A DNA stretch of 64,000 nt from Bacilli bacterium (GTDB lineage: Bacteria > Bacillota_I > Bacilli_A > RF39 > UBA660). The number at the start of each line of letters is the position of its first letter. Position 1 is the stretch's first letter. The notes under the pieces are model-generated. The model did not search any database. It saw nothing but the letters and a program-made list of their open reading frames with translations, and was not told the origin of the DNA. A program made the translations under genes and the position numbers. The stretch is taken from assembly GCA_017416535.1 (NCBI GenBank), contig JAFQCG010000001.1, forward strand, positions 265,013 to 329,012, given 5' to 3'. Positions 8,247 through 16,492 of the stretch are shown here, piece after piece.

Positions 8247-9251
8247 ATGGATAATAATCAAATGAATGGAATGCAAAATAATATGAACCCAAATGGTGTT
8301 CAAAATCAAGTTCCTGTTGATAATGGGATGAATCAAACTATGGCACAACCTGCTGCTATGCCAGTAAATAATGGAATGCCTCAAGCTGCGCCACAACAAA
8401 TGCCAGTTGATGCTGGAATGACACAAGCTATACCACAACAAATGCCAATGGATGGTGCTGCACAACCTGCTGTTATGCCGGTAAATAATGGAGTTCCTCA
8501 AGCTGCACCACAACAAATGCCAATGAATGGTATGCCACAACAACAAATGCCTGGAGCACCTGCACCAAAGAAAAGTAATACTGGATTAATTATTTTAATC
8601 ATTGTAATTGGAGTAGTTATTTTAGGATTAGCTGGATTTATTGGTATTTCTTTATTAGGAGGAAATTCTTCTAATGGTGGAGATAATCCAGAAGTAGAAG
8701 AAGTTGAACCTGGTCAAGAAGAAGTTGTAGAAGATGAAGGAAATGTGGGACAAGTAGATAATTCTAATACTCAAACAATTACTCATAATGGATACAATTA
8801 TAATGTTGATAAAGGAATAGTTTATCAAGTTCAAAATGGTATGTTAGTAGTTAGAAATGCTGCAGTTACAGTTTCTGCTCAAATGTCTTCAGCTTATGGA
8901 AGTTATTCTCAATATTTAGCTTCTTCTGAAAGTTTAAAACAACAATTAGTTTCTTCTGGATATGGAACAATTACTTATGAAACAAAGAAATATAATAATA
9001 GAGATTATATGGTATTTAGTGGTACATATCAAAATATTCCATTCCAATTCTTTATCGTTGGTTTAGATAGTACTCATGTTATTCAAGGATTAATGATTAC
9101 TAAAACTGGAACTGAATGGAATGATGGATATAATATGGTTGAAGATTTTGTAAGTGACGTTAACGGTACTGGTTCTGGTGAAACATCATCATCATTCTCA
9201 GTAAGCATTCCTGGTTCAAATAATGGAACATTCTTCCAACAAATTAAATAA
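8247..9251 (+). CDS. Membrane protein with M/P/Q-rich repeats and an exported domain
   Basis: I do not recognise this 334-residue protein. The first 110 residues are low-complexity and rich in methionine, proline, glutamine and asparagine. They contain degenerate repeats of PVNNGMPQAAPQQMP type of about 20-40 residues. A membrane segment (about 112-134) and a short acidic stretch lead to an exported domain of about 160 residues with alternating strands. The gene begins one base after the clostripain-like gene and shares its transcript. The layout (cytoplasmic tail, single membrane pass, outer sensor-like domain) resembles its neighbour, which suggests a joint envelope role. Confidence 0.7.
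   Translation: MDNNQMNGMQNNMNPNGVQNQVPVDNGMNQTMAQPAAMPVNNGMPQAAPQQMPVDAGMTQAIPQQMPMDGAAQPAVMPVNNGVPQAAPQQMPMNGMPQQQMPGAPAPKKSNTGLIILIIVIGVVILGLAGFIGISLLGGNSSNGGDNPEVEEVEPGQEEVVEDEGNVGQVDNSNTQTITHNGYNYNVDKGIVYQVQNGMLVVRNAAVTVSAQMSSAYGSYSQYLASSESLKQQLVSSGYGTITYETKKYNNRDYMVFSGTYQNIPFQFFIVGLDSTHVIQGLMITKTGTEWNDGYNMVEDFVSDVNGTGSGETSSSFSVSIPGSNNGTFFQQIK
8320..8560 (+). repeat. Degenerate coding repeat (P/Q/M-rich)
   Basis: Near-identical words for MPVNNG, QAAPQQMP and AAQPAVMP recur in this stretch of the preceding gene, making it a candidate for length variation by slippage or recombination. Confidence 0.55.
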
Positions 9252-9262
9252 TATATAAAATA

Positions 9263-9291
9263 AAAAATCCACAGATTTGTGGATTTTTTTA
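9263..9291. terminator. Bidirectional terminator
   Basis: AAATCCACA / TGTGGATTT hairpin flanked by A and T runs, shared by the convergent genes ending at 9251 and 9289. Confidence 0.8.
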
Positions 9292-10410
9292 TTTGTTCTT
9301 TTTTATATTTGTTGCAATATCAATTAATTCTTTTTCAGAACGTATATCTGATTGATATGGATAGTTTTTTCCGCGTTCAATAAATTTTTTCTTTAGTTGA
9401 TTTGCTTTATCCATATCTTCTTCATATAGTAGTGCATATGTATATTCTGTTCTTATAACTGATGGAAAATCTTTCATTGATTTAATAAAATTTTGTAATT
9501 CTGGTGTCATTAATTTTTTAGCAGTGTTTTTATTATCATTTATTAATTCGCAAAAAATTCTATCACACACTAATAAATTTCTATGGATACCAATAATTGC
9601 TGTTTTTGCTCGAAGTATTTGTTTCATTCTTAGATTAGCATCTTCAAAATTATGTTGATCCATCATTCTATTACATGTAAATACTGCAATTGATGCAATT
9701 AAATTATTTTTCATTTCAATTGGTTTAGGAATATAGAACCATTCATCCGGCATGTTTTTTAATCTTGTTCCTTTAGATTGCATTTCATTTATTTTTAGTT
9801 GAATCCAAAATGCTTTTTGTGCATCAGGGTTTATTTTTAAGGATAAAGCATTATATCCATCATTATCAATAGTTCCTGTTTTCATTGGAATTGCATTTAG
9901 TGCTGCAAAATAAATTCCATAGGCAATTGATAATTCAAATATTACTGATATAAAGTCGTTGTCTTTTATAAATAAGTATATTATAAAGAATATAATACAT
10001 GAGATTATGTTTAATAATGCTCCACCTAGATTATATATAATAACGGGCATCTTGTTATCTTTTAAATCCGGAGGTGACATTAAACATTGTCCTGCAGTTC
10101 CAGCTATTGTTAGTTTTTTAATTTTTAATTTTCCACCTGTTTTTAATAACATAATATTTCCTATACGGAAAGATGAAAATTTATAACCAGTCATTAATCC
10201 AAATATTAAATGTCCTAGTTCATGAATAATTAATTGAACATACATTGTTATATATATACTTAGGAAAAATATAAGCATTAGGATTATTTCTTGTTCATCT
10301 GGTATTGAATTGAGGTGACTATTTAAACTGAATATTAAAATAACAGTGAATAATATTGATAATACAATATTTATTATTAAACCAAATATTTCAATTTTTT
10401 TCTTTTTCAT
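9289..10410 (-). CDS. M50-like integral membrane zinc metalloprotease
   Basis: This 373-residue protein has about five hydrophobic segments in its first 200 residues. The zinc motif HELGH lies in LIIHELGHLIFG, and a second M50-like signature, NDGYNA, follows about 120 residues later inside a membrane helix. Family M50 cleaves substrates within or near the membrane. The last 170 residues are cytoplasmic, helical and probably TPR-like. ATG 10410 is preferred because AGGTAGT lies just upstream; a longer frame reaches 10455 but lacks a ribosome site. It resembles the peptidases encoded near bacteriocin or peptide systems, but no such partner is visible here. Confidence 0.75.
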   Translation of the reverse strand: MKKKKIEIFGLIINIVLSILFTVILIFSLNSHLNSIPDEQEIILMLIFFLSIYITMYVQLIIHELGHLIFGLMTGYKFSSFRIGNIMLLKTGGKLKIKKLTIAGTAGQCLMSPPDLKDNKMPVIIYNLGGALLNIISCIIFFIIYLFIKDNDFISVIFELSIAYGIYFAALNAIPMKTGTIDNDGYNALSLKINPDAQKAFWIQLKINEMQSKGTRLKNMPDEWFYIPKPIEMKNNLIASIAVFTCNRMMDQHNFEDANLRMKQILRAKTAIIGIHRNLLVCDRIFCELINDNKNTAKKLMTPELQNFIKSMKDFPSVIRTEYTYALLYEEDMDKANQLKKKFIERGKNYPYQSDIRSEKELIDIATNIKKNK

Positions 10411-10443
10411 AATACTACCTCGTTTCTTAGTTAAATTATAACA

Positions 10444-10470
10444 TAAAAAAAACACTAGTTAAACTAGTGC
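10444..10470 (-). terminator. Terminator of the leftward DapB-fold gene
   Basis: CACTAGTT / AACTAGTG perfect hairpin followed, on the minus strand, by a long T run. The region also holds the promoter of the next leftward gene (TATAAT at 10440-10435). Confidence 0.75.
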
Positions 10471-10477
10471 TTTAATT

Positions 10478-11551
10478 TTATTTTAAGTATGAGTCTAATG
10501 CTTTTGGACGATACATTAATTCATCCATATCACATGTAGGAACAAATCCTGGTTTAGCATTGATTACATCTGGTAATCTATTAACAATAGTTGCACAAGT
10601 TAATTCTACTGTAGCAGGTCTATTTACTGTGATAGTTGTTTCTGGTTCACCCATAACTGTCCATTCATTTTTATCAAACTCATCTGGACCATATACTTTA
10701 CCAATACATTCAGATTCAATAATAATTCCTTCAGCTGTTTCAGTTGTTACAATGGCGCTCATTCCTGTAGCATCTCCTTGTTTAACTGTCATATTTAATG
10801 TTGAAGAAGCAATATCTTCTTTATATGTAGTTGGAACACATTTTTGTGTTTGATTAGTTACAGTTAATCCTAATTTTCTTGCTAACCAACCATTAACATT
10901 CCACATGTATGATGGAGAATAAGTTCCACTTTGAATTAAGTTATCAAGTTCTTCTTTACTCATTCTATCTACGCTAGCAATTTTTTCATCAAATTCAGGT
11001 AATGTTAATCCTGCACCATGTGCTTCTGCTAAAGCTATTCCATAGTCTTCTACGTTATATGAAGAACTTCCTTTGATTTTTGTAATTTTGTGTGTTGATG
11101 CAGCTATTGCGCTGATTAATTCTCCCCAATAAATATCTTGGTATCCTGAACCTGTAATTGTACAGTTATTTTGAATTGCAAGTTCATTAATTTTATTAGA
11201 TAATGTTGGATTTGAATTATAAGAGAAGAATGCTTCTTCACATGTTGTGATTGCATTGATTCCTAATTTTGCACATAACATTAATGGATTTTCAAGGTCA
11301 CTTAATAATGACATTGTTGTTACGATACATACATCAGGTTTTACTTCTTTTAGTAATTCTTCTGCGTTTTCAGCAGCTGTAACTTTAACTCCTTTTGGCT
11401 CACATCCAATGATTTCACCAATATCTTTACCGATAACTGCAGGATTTACGTCTATTGCTCCTACAATTTCAGCTCCTTTTTCGTATACATAACGCATTGT
11501 GTATACAGACATTTTTCCAGTACCATATTGTACTACTCTGATTTTTCCCAT
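10478..11551 (-). CDS. DapB-fold NAD(P)-dependent dehydrogenase, 2,4-diaminopentanoate dehydrogenase-like
   Basis: The 357-residue product begins with a Rossmann motif (VVQYGTGKMS) and a GAIDVNPAVIGKDIGEIIG block, as in dihydrodipicolinate reductase. The longer C-terminal region and the TGSGYQDIYWGEL block match the amine dehydrogenase subgroup containing 2,4-diaminopentanoate dehydrogenase of ornithine fermentation. The other ornithine-degradation genes are absent from this window, so the substrate remains open. ATG 11551 has an AAGGAGGA ribosome site. It has its own promoter (TTGATA 11602-11597, 18-base spacer, TATTCT 11578-11573). Confidence 0.8.
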   Translation of the reverse strand: MGKIRVVQYGTGKMSVYTMRYVYEKGAEIVGAIDVNPAVIGKDIGEIIGCEPKGVKVTAAENAEELLKEVKPDVCIVTTMSLLSDLENPLMLCAKLGINAITTCEEAFFSYNSNPTLSNKINELAIQNNCTITGSGYQDIYWGELISAIAASTHKITKIKGSSSYNVEDYGIALAEAHGAGLTLPEFDEKIASVDRMSKEELDNLIQSGTYSPSYMWNVNGWLARKLGLTVTNQTQKCVPTTYKEDIASSTLNMTVKQGDATGMSAIVTTETAEGIIIESECIGKVYGPDEFDKNEWTVMGEPETTITVNRPATVELTCATIVNRLPDVINAKPGFVPTCDMDELMYRPKALDSYLK

Positions 11552-11616
11552 TTGTTTTTCCTCCTTAATTTTAGAATACGCTAATTTGCATATTTTTATC
11601 AACAAAAATGCATAAG

Positions 11617-11640
11617 AAAAAAAGAGAGTTTACTCTTTTT
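11617..11640 (-). terminator. Terminator of the leftward Ig-like gene
   Basis: AAAAAGAG / CTCTTTTT hairpin with a T run on the minus strand, next to the stop at 11640. Confidence 0.65.
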
Positions 11641-12365
11641 TACGATGCATTTTCGGGCTGAGTTGGTTGTTCTGGAGTTGGTTCTGTTGTTCCTACATTA
11701 TTATTTTCATCTTCATTAGGTGTATTAGGTGTAATAATAGTAGGTTGTTTTTCATAAATCCAGATCTTTGCTGTATATAATCTATTATCATATTTAACAG
11801 TGTATTGATATTCACCAGGTTTTGCTGTATTAACATCTTTTAAGTTAATAATTATATTATTACGCACTTCATCTGTTAATTGTTCAACAATATATGTAGA
11901 TACATTTGTTGATAGGGCAGAACCTTTTTCTAAACTTAAATTTTTAAGTGTTAAGTCTACTTTTGGTAATGCTTTTGGTTTAATAACAAATGCTGCGCTG
12001 TATTTTTTCTTTTTATAACTAATTGTATATGTGTATGATCCTGCTTGATTAATATTTACTAATGAAGTGTCTAATTTTAATGATTTAATGATACTTTCAT
12101 CAATTTGATCAATATTTTCAATATAATCTTTAATATTTAAACTAATTGGATTATTTATTTCTAATTCAATGTCTTTTAGTTTAATTTCATTTGTTTTGGC
12201 TTCTGCAACTTTTTGTTCAGATACGGATACTGTGTAGTTATGTTTAATAATTGTTTGATTTGCAGTTGTATTCATAATTAGACCGCTACTAATTAAAAGT
12301 ATTCCACAAGTTGCGATTGTTAATGATAAAAATCGACTTTCTTTTTTAGTAATTCCTTGCTTCAT
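11640..12365 (-). CDS. Exported membrane-anchored protein with Ig-like domains
   Basis: A protein of 241 residues with an N-terminal membrane segment (about 14-32) and two beta-sandwich units of bacterial Ig-like type. Each ends in a G-x-Y-x-Y-T-I/V-x-Y strand (GSYTYTISY and GEYQYTVKY). The tail is rich in Asn, Glu, Thr and Pro. No enzyme motif is seen, and the role is probably structural or adhesive. ATG 12365 follows AAGGAG at a 9-base distance and is favoured over an upstream in-frame GTG. Confidence 0.7.
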   Translation of the reverse strand: MKQGITKKESRFLSLTIATCGILLISSGLIMNTTANQTIIKHNYTVSVSEQKVAEAKTNEIKLKDIELEINNPISLNIKDYIENIDQIDESIIKSLKLDTSLVNINQAGSYTYTISYKKKKYSAAFVIKPKALPKVDLTLKNLSLEKGSALSTNVSTYIVEQLTDEVRNNIIINLKDVNTAKPGEYQYTVKYDNRLYTAKIWIYEKQPTIITPNTPNEDENNNVGTTEPTPEQPTQPENAS

Positions 12366-12391
12366 CACACACACTCCTTATCTTAATATTG

Positions 12392-12420
12392 ATTATATTA
12401 TATTTTTCAATGATTCTCAA
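12392..12420 (-). promoter_or_regulatory. Promoter of the Ig-like gene
   Basis: On the minus strand: TTGAGA (12420-12415), a 17-base spacer and TATAAT (12397-12392). Confidence 0.65.
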
Positions 12421-12439
12421 GAATTTTTAAAATATTTTG

Positions 12440-12468
12440 TTGAAAAATGTATAGTTGTAACATATAAT
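12440..12468 (+). promoter_or_regulatory. Promoter of the nfeD-SPFH operon
   Basis: TTGAAA (12440-12445), a 17-base spacer and TATAAT (12463-12468), 20 bases before the ATG at 12488. Confidence 0.7.
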
Positions 12469-12487
12469 TTAAATAGAGGTGAGTTAG

Positions 12488-12910
12488 ATGTCATTGATTT
12501 GGGTAATTGCTTTTTTAGGACTTTTACTAGTTGAATTTATTACTGTAGGACTTGTTTCTATATGGTTTGCAGTTGGAGCGCTTGGGGCTTTAATTACATC
12601 TTTTATTACTGAGTCAGTTCTTATTCAGACTATAGTATTTGTAATTGTTTCAGTTGTGACTCTTTTTGTTACAAAACCATTAATGAAAAAGTTGAAAATT
12701 ACTAATTATGAGCCTACTAATTCTGATAGAGTTATTGGTAAAGTAGTTGAAGTTACTAAGGAAATTAAATCTAATGAATATGGTGAAGTGGTTGTTTTTG
12801 GAACTGTTTGGTTAGCTGCAAGTGATAAAAATCATAAAGTTGGTTCTAAAGTTGTAGTTCAAAAAATTGAAGGCAATAAACTTATCGTAAAAGAAGAAGG
12901 AGAAGAATAA
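12488..12910 (+). CDS. NfeD-like membrane protein (short form)
   Basis: A 140-residue protein with three hydrophobic segments in the first 75 residues and a C-terminal OB-like barrel (about 80-138, including VIGKVVEVTKEI and VGSKVVVQKIEG). This is the NfeD short type that lacks the ClpP-like protease domain. NfeD proteins work with SPFH proteins in membrane microdomains, and an SPFH gene follows two bases downstream, which supports the call. Confidence 0.88.
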   Translation: MSLIWVIAFLGLLLVEFITVGLVSIWFAVGALGALITSFITESVLIQTIVFVIVSVVTLFVTKPLMKKLKITNYEPTNSDRVIGKVVEVTKEIKSNEYGEVVVFGTVWLAASDKNHKVGSKVVVQKIEGNKLIVKEEGEE

Positions 12911-12912
12911 TT

Positions 12913-13878
12913 ATGGAGTTAATTTTATTTATTATTATTGCACTTGCTGTACTTTTTGTATCAGGAGTTAAGATTGTATCTCAATCAAAAGCACAAGTTA
13001 TTGAAAGATTAGGAGCTTATCATAGAATTAATCATACAGGTTTAAAATATGTTATTCCTTTCTTTGAAAGAGTTTCTAATACTGTTAGTTTAAAGGAAAT
13101 TGTTAAAGATTTTGCACCGCAACCAGTTATTACTAAAGATAATGTTACAATGCAAATTGATACTGTTGTATATTTTCATATAACAGATCCTAAGTTATAT
13201 ACTTATGGAGTTGAAAATCCTGTTAGTGCTATTGAAAATTTAACAGCAACAACATTACGTAATATTATTGGTGAACTTGAATTAGATGAAACATTAACAT
13301 CTCGTGATGTAATTAATGTTAAGATGCGTTCAATTTTAGATGTTGCTACTGATCCATGGGGAATTAAAGTAACTCGTGTAGAAGTTAAAAATATTATTCC
13401 ACCAAGAGATATTCAAGAAGCAATGGAAAAACAAATGCGTGCTGAACGTGAAAGACGTGAAGCTATTCTTAAAGCTGAAGGAGAAAAGAAAGCTGCCATC
13501 TTACTTGCTGAAGGTGAAAAAGAAAGTGCTATCTTAAGAGCTGATGCTAAACGTGAAACAGCTATCCGTGAAGCAGAAGGTGAAGCTGAAGCTATTGTTA
13601 AAATTCAAGAAGCTACTGCTCAAGGTTTAAGACTTTTAAAAGATGTTAATATGGATGAAGCTTTATTAAAATATAGAAGTTTTGAAGCAATGGCACAAGT
13701 TGCTAATGGAAATGCTACTAAGATTATTGTTCCAAGTGAATTACAAAACTTTGCAACAGCTGGAATGGTATTTAATGAAATGATGGATAGAAAACCATTA
13801 CCTCCAAAATCTGTAGAATTACCAAAACCAAAAGCAAGAGTAGTTCCTGAGTTGTCAGAAGAACCAGTTACTAAGTAA
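12913..13878 (+). CDS. SPFH/stomatin-like membrane protein
   Basis: The protein has 321 residues, with an N-terminal membrane hairpin (about 2-20), an SPFH/band-7 domain (KIVSQSKAQVIERLGAYHRI through VEVKNIIPPRDIQEAMEKQM) and a long heptad helix rich in Ala, Glu and Lys (ILKAEGEKKAAILLAEGEKE). It is a typical slipin/QmcA-type scaffold that oligomerises on membranes. Paired with NfeD in one operon. No unusual features. Confidence 0.93.
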   Translation: MELILFIIIALAVLFVSGVKIVSQSKAQVIERLGAYHRINHTGLKYVIPFFERVSNTVSLKEIVKDFAPQPVITKDNVTMQIDTVVYFHITDPKLYTYGVENPVSAIENLTATTLRNIIGELELDETLTSRDVINVKMRSILDVATDPWGIKVTRVEVKNIIPPRDIQEAMEKQMRAERERREAILKAEGEKKAAILLAEGEKESAILRADAKRETAIREAEGEAEAIVKIQEATAQGLRLLKDVNMDEALLKYRSFEAMAQVANGNATKIIVPSELQNFATAGMVFNEMMDRKPLPPKSVELPKPKARVVPELSEEPVTK

Positions 13879-13884
13879 TTAAAG

Positions 13885-13907
13885 CACCACTAATGTGGTG
13901 TTTTTTT
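13885..13907 (+). terminator. Terminator of the nfeD-SPFH operon
   Basis: CACCAC / GTGGTG hairpin followed by seven Ts. Confidence 0.8.
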
Positions 13908-13960
13908 GTGGACAGTTTTTATCTTCATATGTACAATTATATTAAAGGTTGTTGATTATT

Positions 13961-15283
13961 ATGAAACGTAAGTTAAAAAAGAAAGTTAAAATTTTTATTT
14001 CGATATGTTTAATTGTTATTTTATCTTTAATTAGTGTTTATATTTATGATTTTAAAAAGATTGAAAATAGGAAAGATGAAGTAGTTAAAATTAATTATGT
14101 ATCAGAAATATTAAAATTAGAAAATAATTCTTTTGATGAAGATTTTTTAGAGTGGGTTAATTATAATTATGATACTGTTTTGGAGAAGTTATATGATAGT
14201 TTAAGTAATAATTTATATACTGATTCTTTTTGGCATAATGAAACAGGCAATTCTTTTATTGTATTAAATGATTTGTACTTAAATAAATATGAGAATAGAA
14301 ATGATTTAAAGTATGTATATGGTAATAAAGAAAGTGTTAATATTGGATTTGCTGGTGATGTTTCTCTTGCGGATAATTGGACTATTATGCCTAAATATAA
14401 GAGTCGTAATAAAGGTGTATATGGTATTTTATCTAAAGGTATGATCAAATATATGTCGGAGTTAGATTGGATGAGTGTTAATAGTGAATTTGCTTTTAGT
14501 AATAGGGGTTCTGCTATGGCGGGTAAACAGTATACTTTTAGAGCTAATCCTAAACATGTTAGTATTTATAATGATATGGGTGTTGATATGGTGACGCTTG
14601 CTAATAATCATATTTATGATTATGGACAAAATGCTTTTTATGATACATTAAGTACATTAAAAAATAATAAAATTCCATATATTGGTGCAGGTTCTAATAA
14701 AAAAGAGGCAGAAAGTGCCTATTATTTAGTTATTAATGGTTATAAGATTTCTTTTTTAAATGCTACAAGAGCAGAAAAATATATTATGACTCCCGATGCT
14801 AAAACAAATAGTCCTGGTGTTTTTAGATGTTATGATACTACTAGATTAAAACAAAGAATTAAGGAAGAAAAAGAAATAAGTGACTATGTTGTTGTTATTG
14901 TTCATTGGGGAAAAGAAACTTATCATACATTAGAACAGGTTCAACTTAGTAGTGGAAAAGAATACATTGATAGTGGTGCTGATATGGTGGTTGGACATCA
15001 TGCTCATGTTTTACAGGGAGTAGAATTTTATAAAGGAAAGTTAATTGCTTATAATCTTGGTAATTTTATTTTTAATGGTCATACTGTTGATACTGGTATA
15101 TTAAAATGGGAACTTAATAATAATGGGGAAAGTAATTATTATTTTTATCCAGGAATTCAAAGTGACTGTTACACAAGAGAAGCTAGTAGTAATGAGGCAA
15201 AGAGAATATATAATAATATGAGTAATTGGTCAATAAATGCTAAATTTTTGGAAGATGGACAAATAGTTGAGAAGACAAATTAA
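13961..15283 (+). CDS. CapA-family (PgsA-like) metallophosphatase-fold protein
   Basis: A 440-residue protein anchored by one membrane segment (about 8-30). The CapA signature residues are in place: GDVSLADNW, NSEFAF, LANNHIYDYG, IVHWGKE, GHHAHVLQG and YNLGNFIF. The family is tied to poly-gamma-glutamate or related envelope polymer handling, but no PgsB/PgsC partners lie nearby, so its polymer is unknown. ATG 13961 is used because AAAGGTTG ends about 10 bases upstream; TTG codons at 13949 and 13952 overlap that site. Confidence 0.85.
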   Translation: MKRKLKKKVKIFISICLIVILSLISVYIYDFKKIENRKDEVVKINYVSEILKLENNSFDEDFLEWVNYNYDTVLEKLYDSLSNNLYTDSFWHNETGNSFIVLNDLYLNKYENRNDLKYVYGNKESVNIGFAGDVSLADNWTIMPKYKSRNKGVYGILSKGMIKYMSELDWMSVNSEFAFSNRGSAMAGKQYTFRANPKHVSIYNDMGVDMVTLANNHIYDYGQNAFYDTLSTLKNNKIPYIGAGSNKKEAESAYYLVINGYKISFLNATRAEKYIMTPDAKTNSPGVFRCYDTTRLKQRIKEEKEISDYVVVIVHWGKETYHTLEQVQLSSGKEYIDSGADMVVGHHAHVLQGVEFYKGKLIAYNLGNFIFNGHTVDTGILKWELNNNGESNYYFYPGIQSDCYTREASSNEAKRIYNNMSNWSINAKFLEDGQIVEKTN

Positions 15284-15304
15284 AAAGACAATTTCTTGTC
15301 TTTT
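15282..15304. terminator. Bidirectional terminator
   Basis: AAAAGACAA / TTGTCTTTT hairpin shared by the CapA-like gene and the leftward DUF1294 gene. Confidence 0.75.
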
Positions 15305-15557
15305 ATAAGTTTAAATATATAAGTATATGTAATATTAATGATAGGGGAACTAATATCAAAAATTTTAGTTTCCTTATTTTATGTCTTACTAATATCATTC
15401 CAAGTAGTGTACCTATACTTCCACCAAAAAGAGATAGTATTAATAAATGGAATTCACTAATTCTTTGTTTTTTCTTTATAGCTAATATCTTATCAGTAAC
15501 CATTAAAATTAGAGAAACAATATTTATAATTATTAAATATATATTAATTATTTTCAT
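15303..15557 (-). CDS. DUF1294 membrane protein
   Basis: This 84-residue protein has three hydrophobic segments and the DUF1294 pattern: D-K near the first loop (MVTDKILAIKKKQRISE), then LLILSLFGGSIGTLLGM, then RHKIRKLKF. The biochemical role of the family is unknown. It overlaps the end of the radical SAM gene by 14 bases, so it is translationally coupled to it. Confidence 0.88.
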   Translation of the reverse strand: MKIINIYLIIINIVSLILMVTDKILAIKKKQRISEFHLLILSLFGGSIGTLLGMILVRHKIRKLKFLILVPLSLILHILIYLNL

Positions 15558-16491
15558 TTAGTTTTTTACCTTGATAAGAGTCTCTTCTTACCATTTCTTT
15601 GTCAATATCATTTAATACACAGAATTTTTTTGTTAACCATTTAGGTTCAACTAAGTCATCTATTTTAGGATCTCCTGTAATTCTGTGAATTACTATTTCT
15701 GGTCTTAATAATTCTAATTGGTCTATTACGATATCAACGTATTCTTCTTTTGTTAAAACATGGAATTTATCTTTTTGATATAGATATTCTAATGGTGTAT
15801 CTTTTAAGATACTTAGCATATGTATTTTTATTCCTTGAATATCTAAATTATTTAAATATTTTACTGTATTTAACATGTCTTCTTTTGTTTCATATGGAAG
15901 ACCATTAATTATATGAACTATTACATCAATGTTTCTTTCTCGTAGTTTATTAGTCATTTCTTCAAAACATTCTAGTGAATGACATCTATTAATTAATTTT
16001 GTAGTTTTAGGATTTGTTGTTTGTAGTCCTAATTCTATTGTTAAATATGTTTTTTTATTTAATTCTTCTAAGTAGTCTAAACATTCATCTGTAATTGAAT
16101 CTGGTCTTGTAGAAATATTTATTCCAATTACATTATCTTGTTTTAAGACAACATCATGAAGTTTTCTTAAAGTTTCCACAGGGGCATAGGTATTAGTTCT
16201 TGCTTGAAAGTAGCCTATGTATTTGGCTTTGGGCCATTTTTTAAGCATTACTTCTTTAACTTCTTGAAATTGTTTTTCAATTGACTCTTCTTTATTACCG
16301 GCAAATTCTCCGCTTCCGGTTTTTGAGCAATAGATACATCCACCATATCCAATTGTTCCATCTATATTTGGACATGAAAAATTAGCGTTTAAACTAACTT
16401 TAAAAATTTTTTCGTTAAATCTATTTTTATAATAATAATCTAAGGTATGATATCTTTTATTTGTATTTGAATATTTAAAATTATTAATCAT
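15544..16491 (-). CDS. TIGR01212-family radical SAM protein (YtqA-like)
   Basis: The 315-residue protein binds a 4Fe-4S cluster through the cysteines in FSCPN and GGCIYCS (C-x11-C-x2-C spacing, typical of TIGR01212 rather than CxxxCxxC). It continues with radical SAM barrel blocks such as YFQARTNTYAP, GINISTRPD, ELGLQTTNPKT and VIVHIINGLP. The substrate is not established from sequence; the family is related to Elp3-type enzymes. It starts one base from the patatin gene stop and is followed by DUF1294, giving a three-gene leftward operon. Confidence 0.9.
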   Translation of the reverse strand: MINNFKYSNTNKRYHTLDYYYKNRFNEKIFKVSLNANFSCPNIDGTIGYGGCIYCSKTGSGEFAGNKEESIEKQFQEVKEVMLKKWPKAKYIGYFQARTNTYAPVETLRKLHDVVLKQDNVIGINISTRPDSITDECLDYLEELNKKTYLTIELGLQTTNPKTTKLINRCHSLECFEEMTNKLRERNIDVIVHIINGLPYETKEDMLNTVKYLNNLDIQGIKIHMLSILKDTPLEYLYQKDKFHVLTKEEYVDIVIDQLELLRPEIVIHRITGDPKIDDLVEPKWLTKKFCVLNDIDKEMVRRDSYQGKKLNENN

Positions 16492-16492
16492 T

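Noticed and set aside
8229-8546. Leftward open frame opposite the repeat-rich gene
   Set aside because: Its His/Trp/Leu-rich product is the mirror image of the repeat codons, without a ribosome site or promoter.
10478-11551. Calling the gene dapB (lysine synthesis)
   Set aside because: It is longer than DapB and carries blocks of the amine dehydrogenase subgroup, so the DapB role is less likely.
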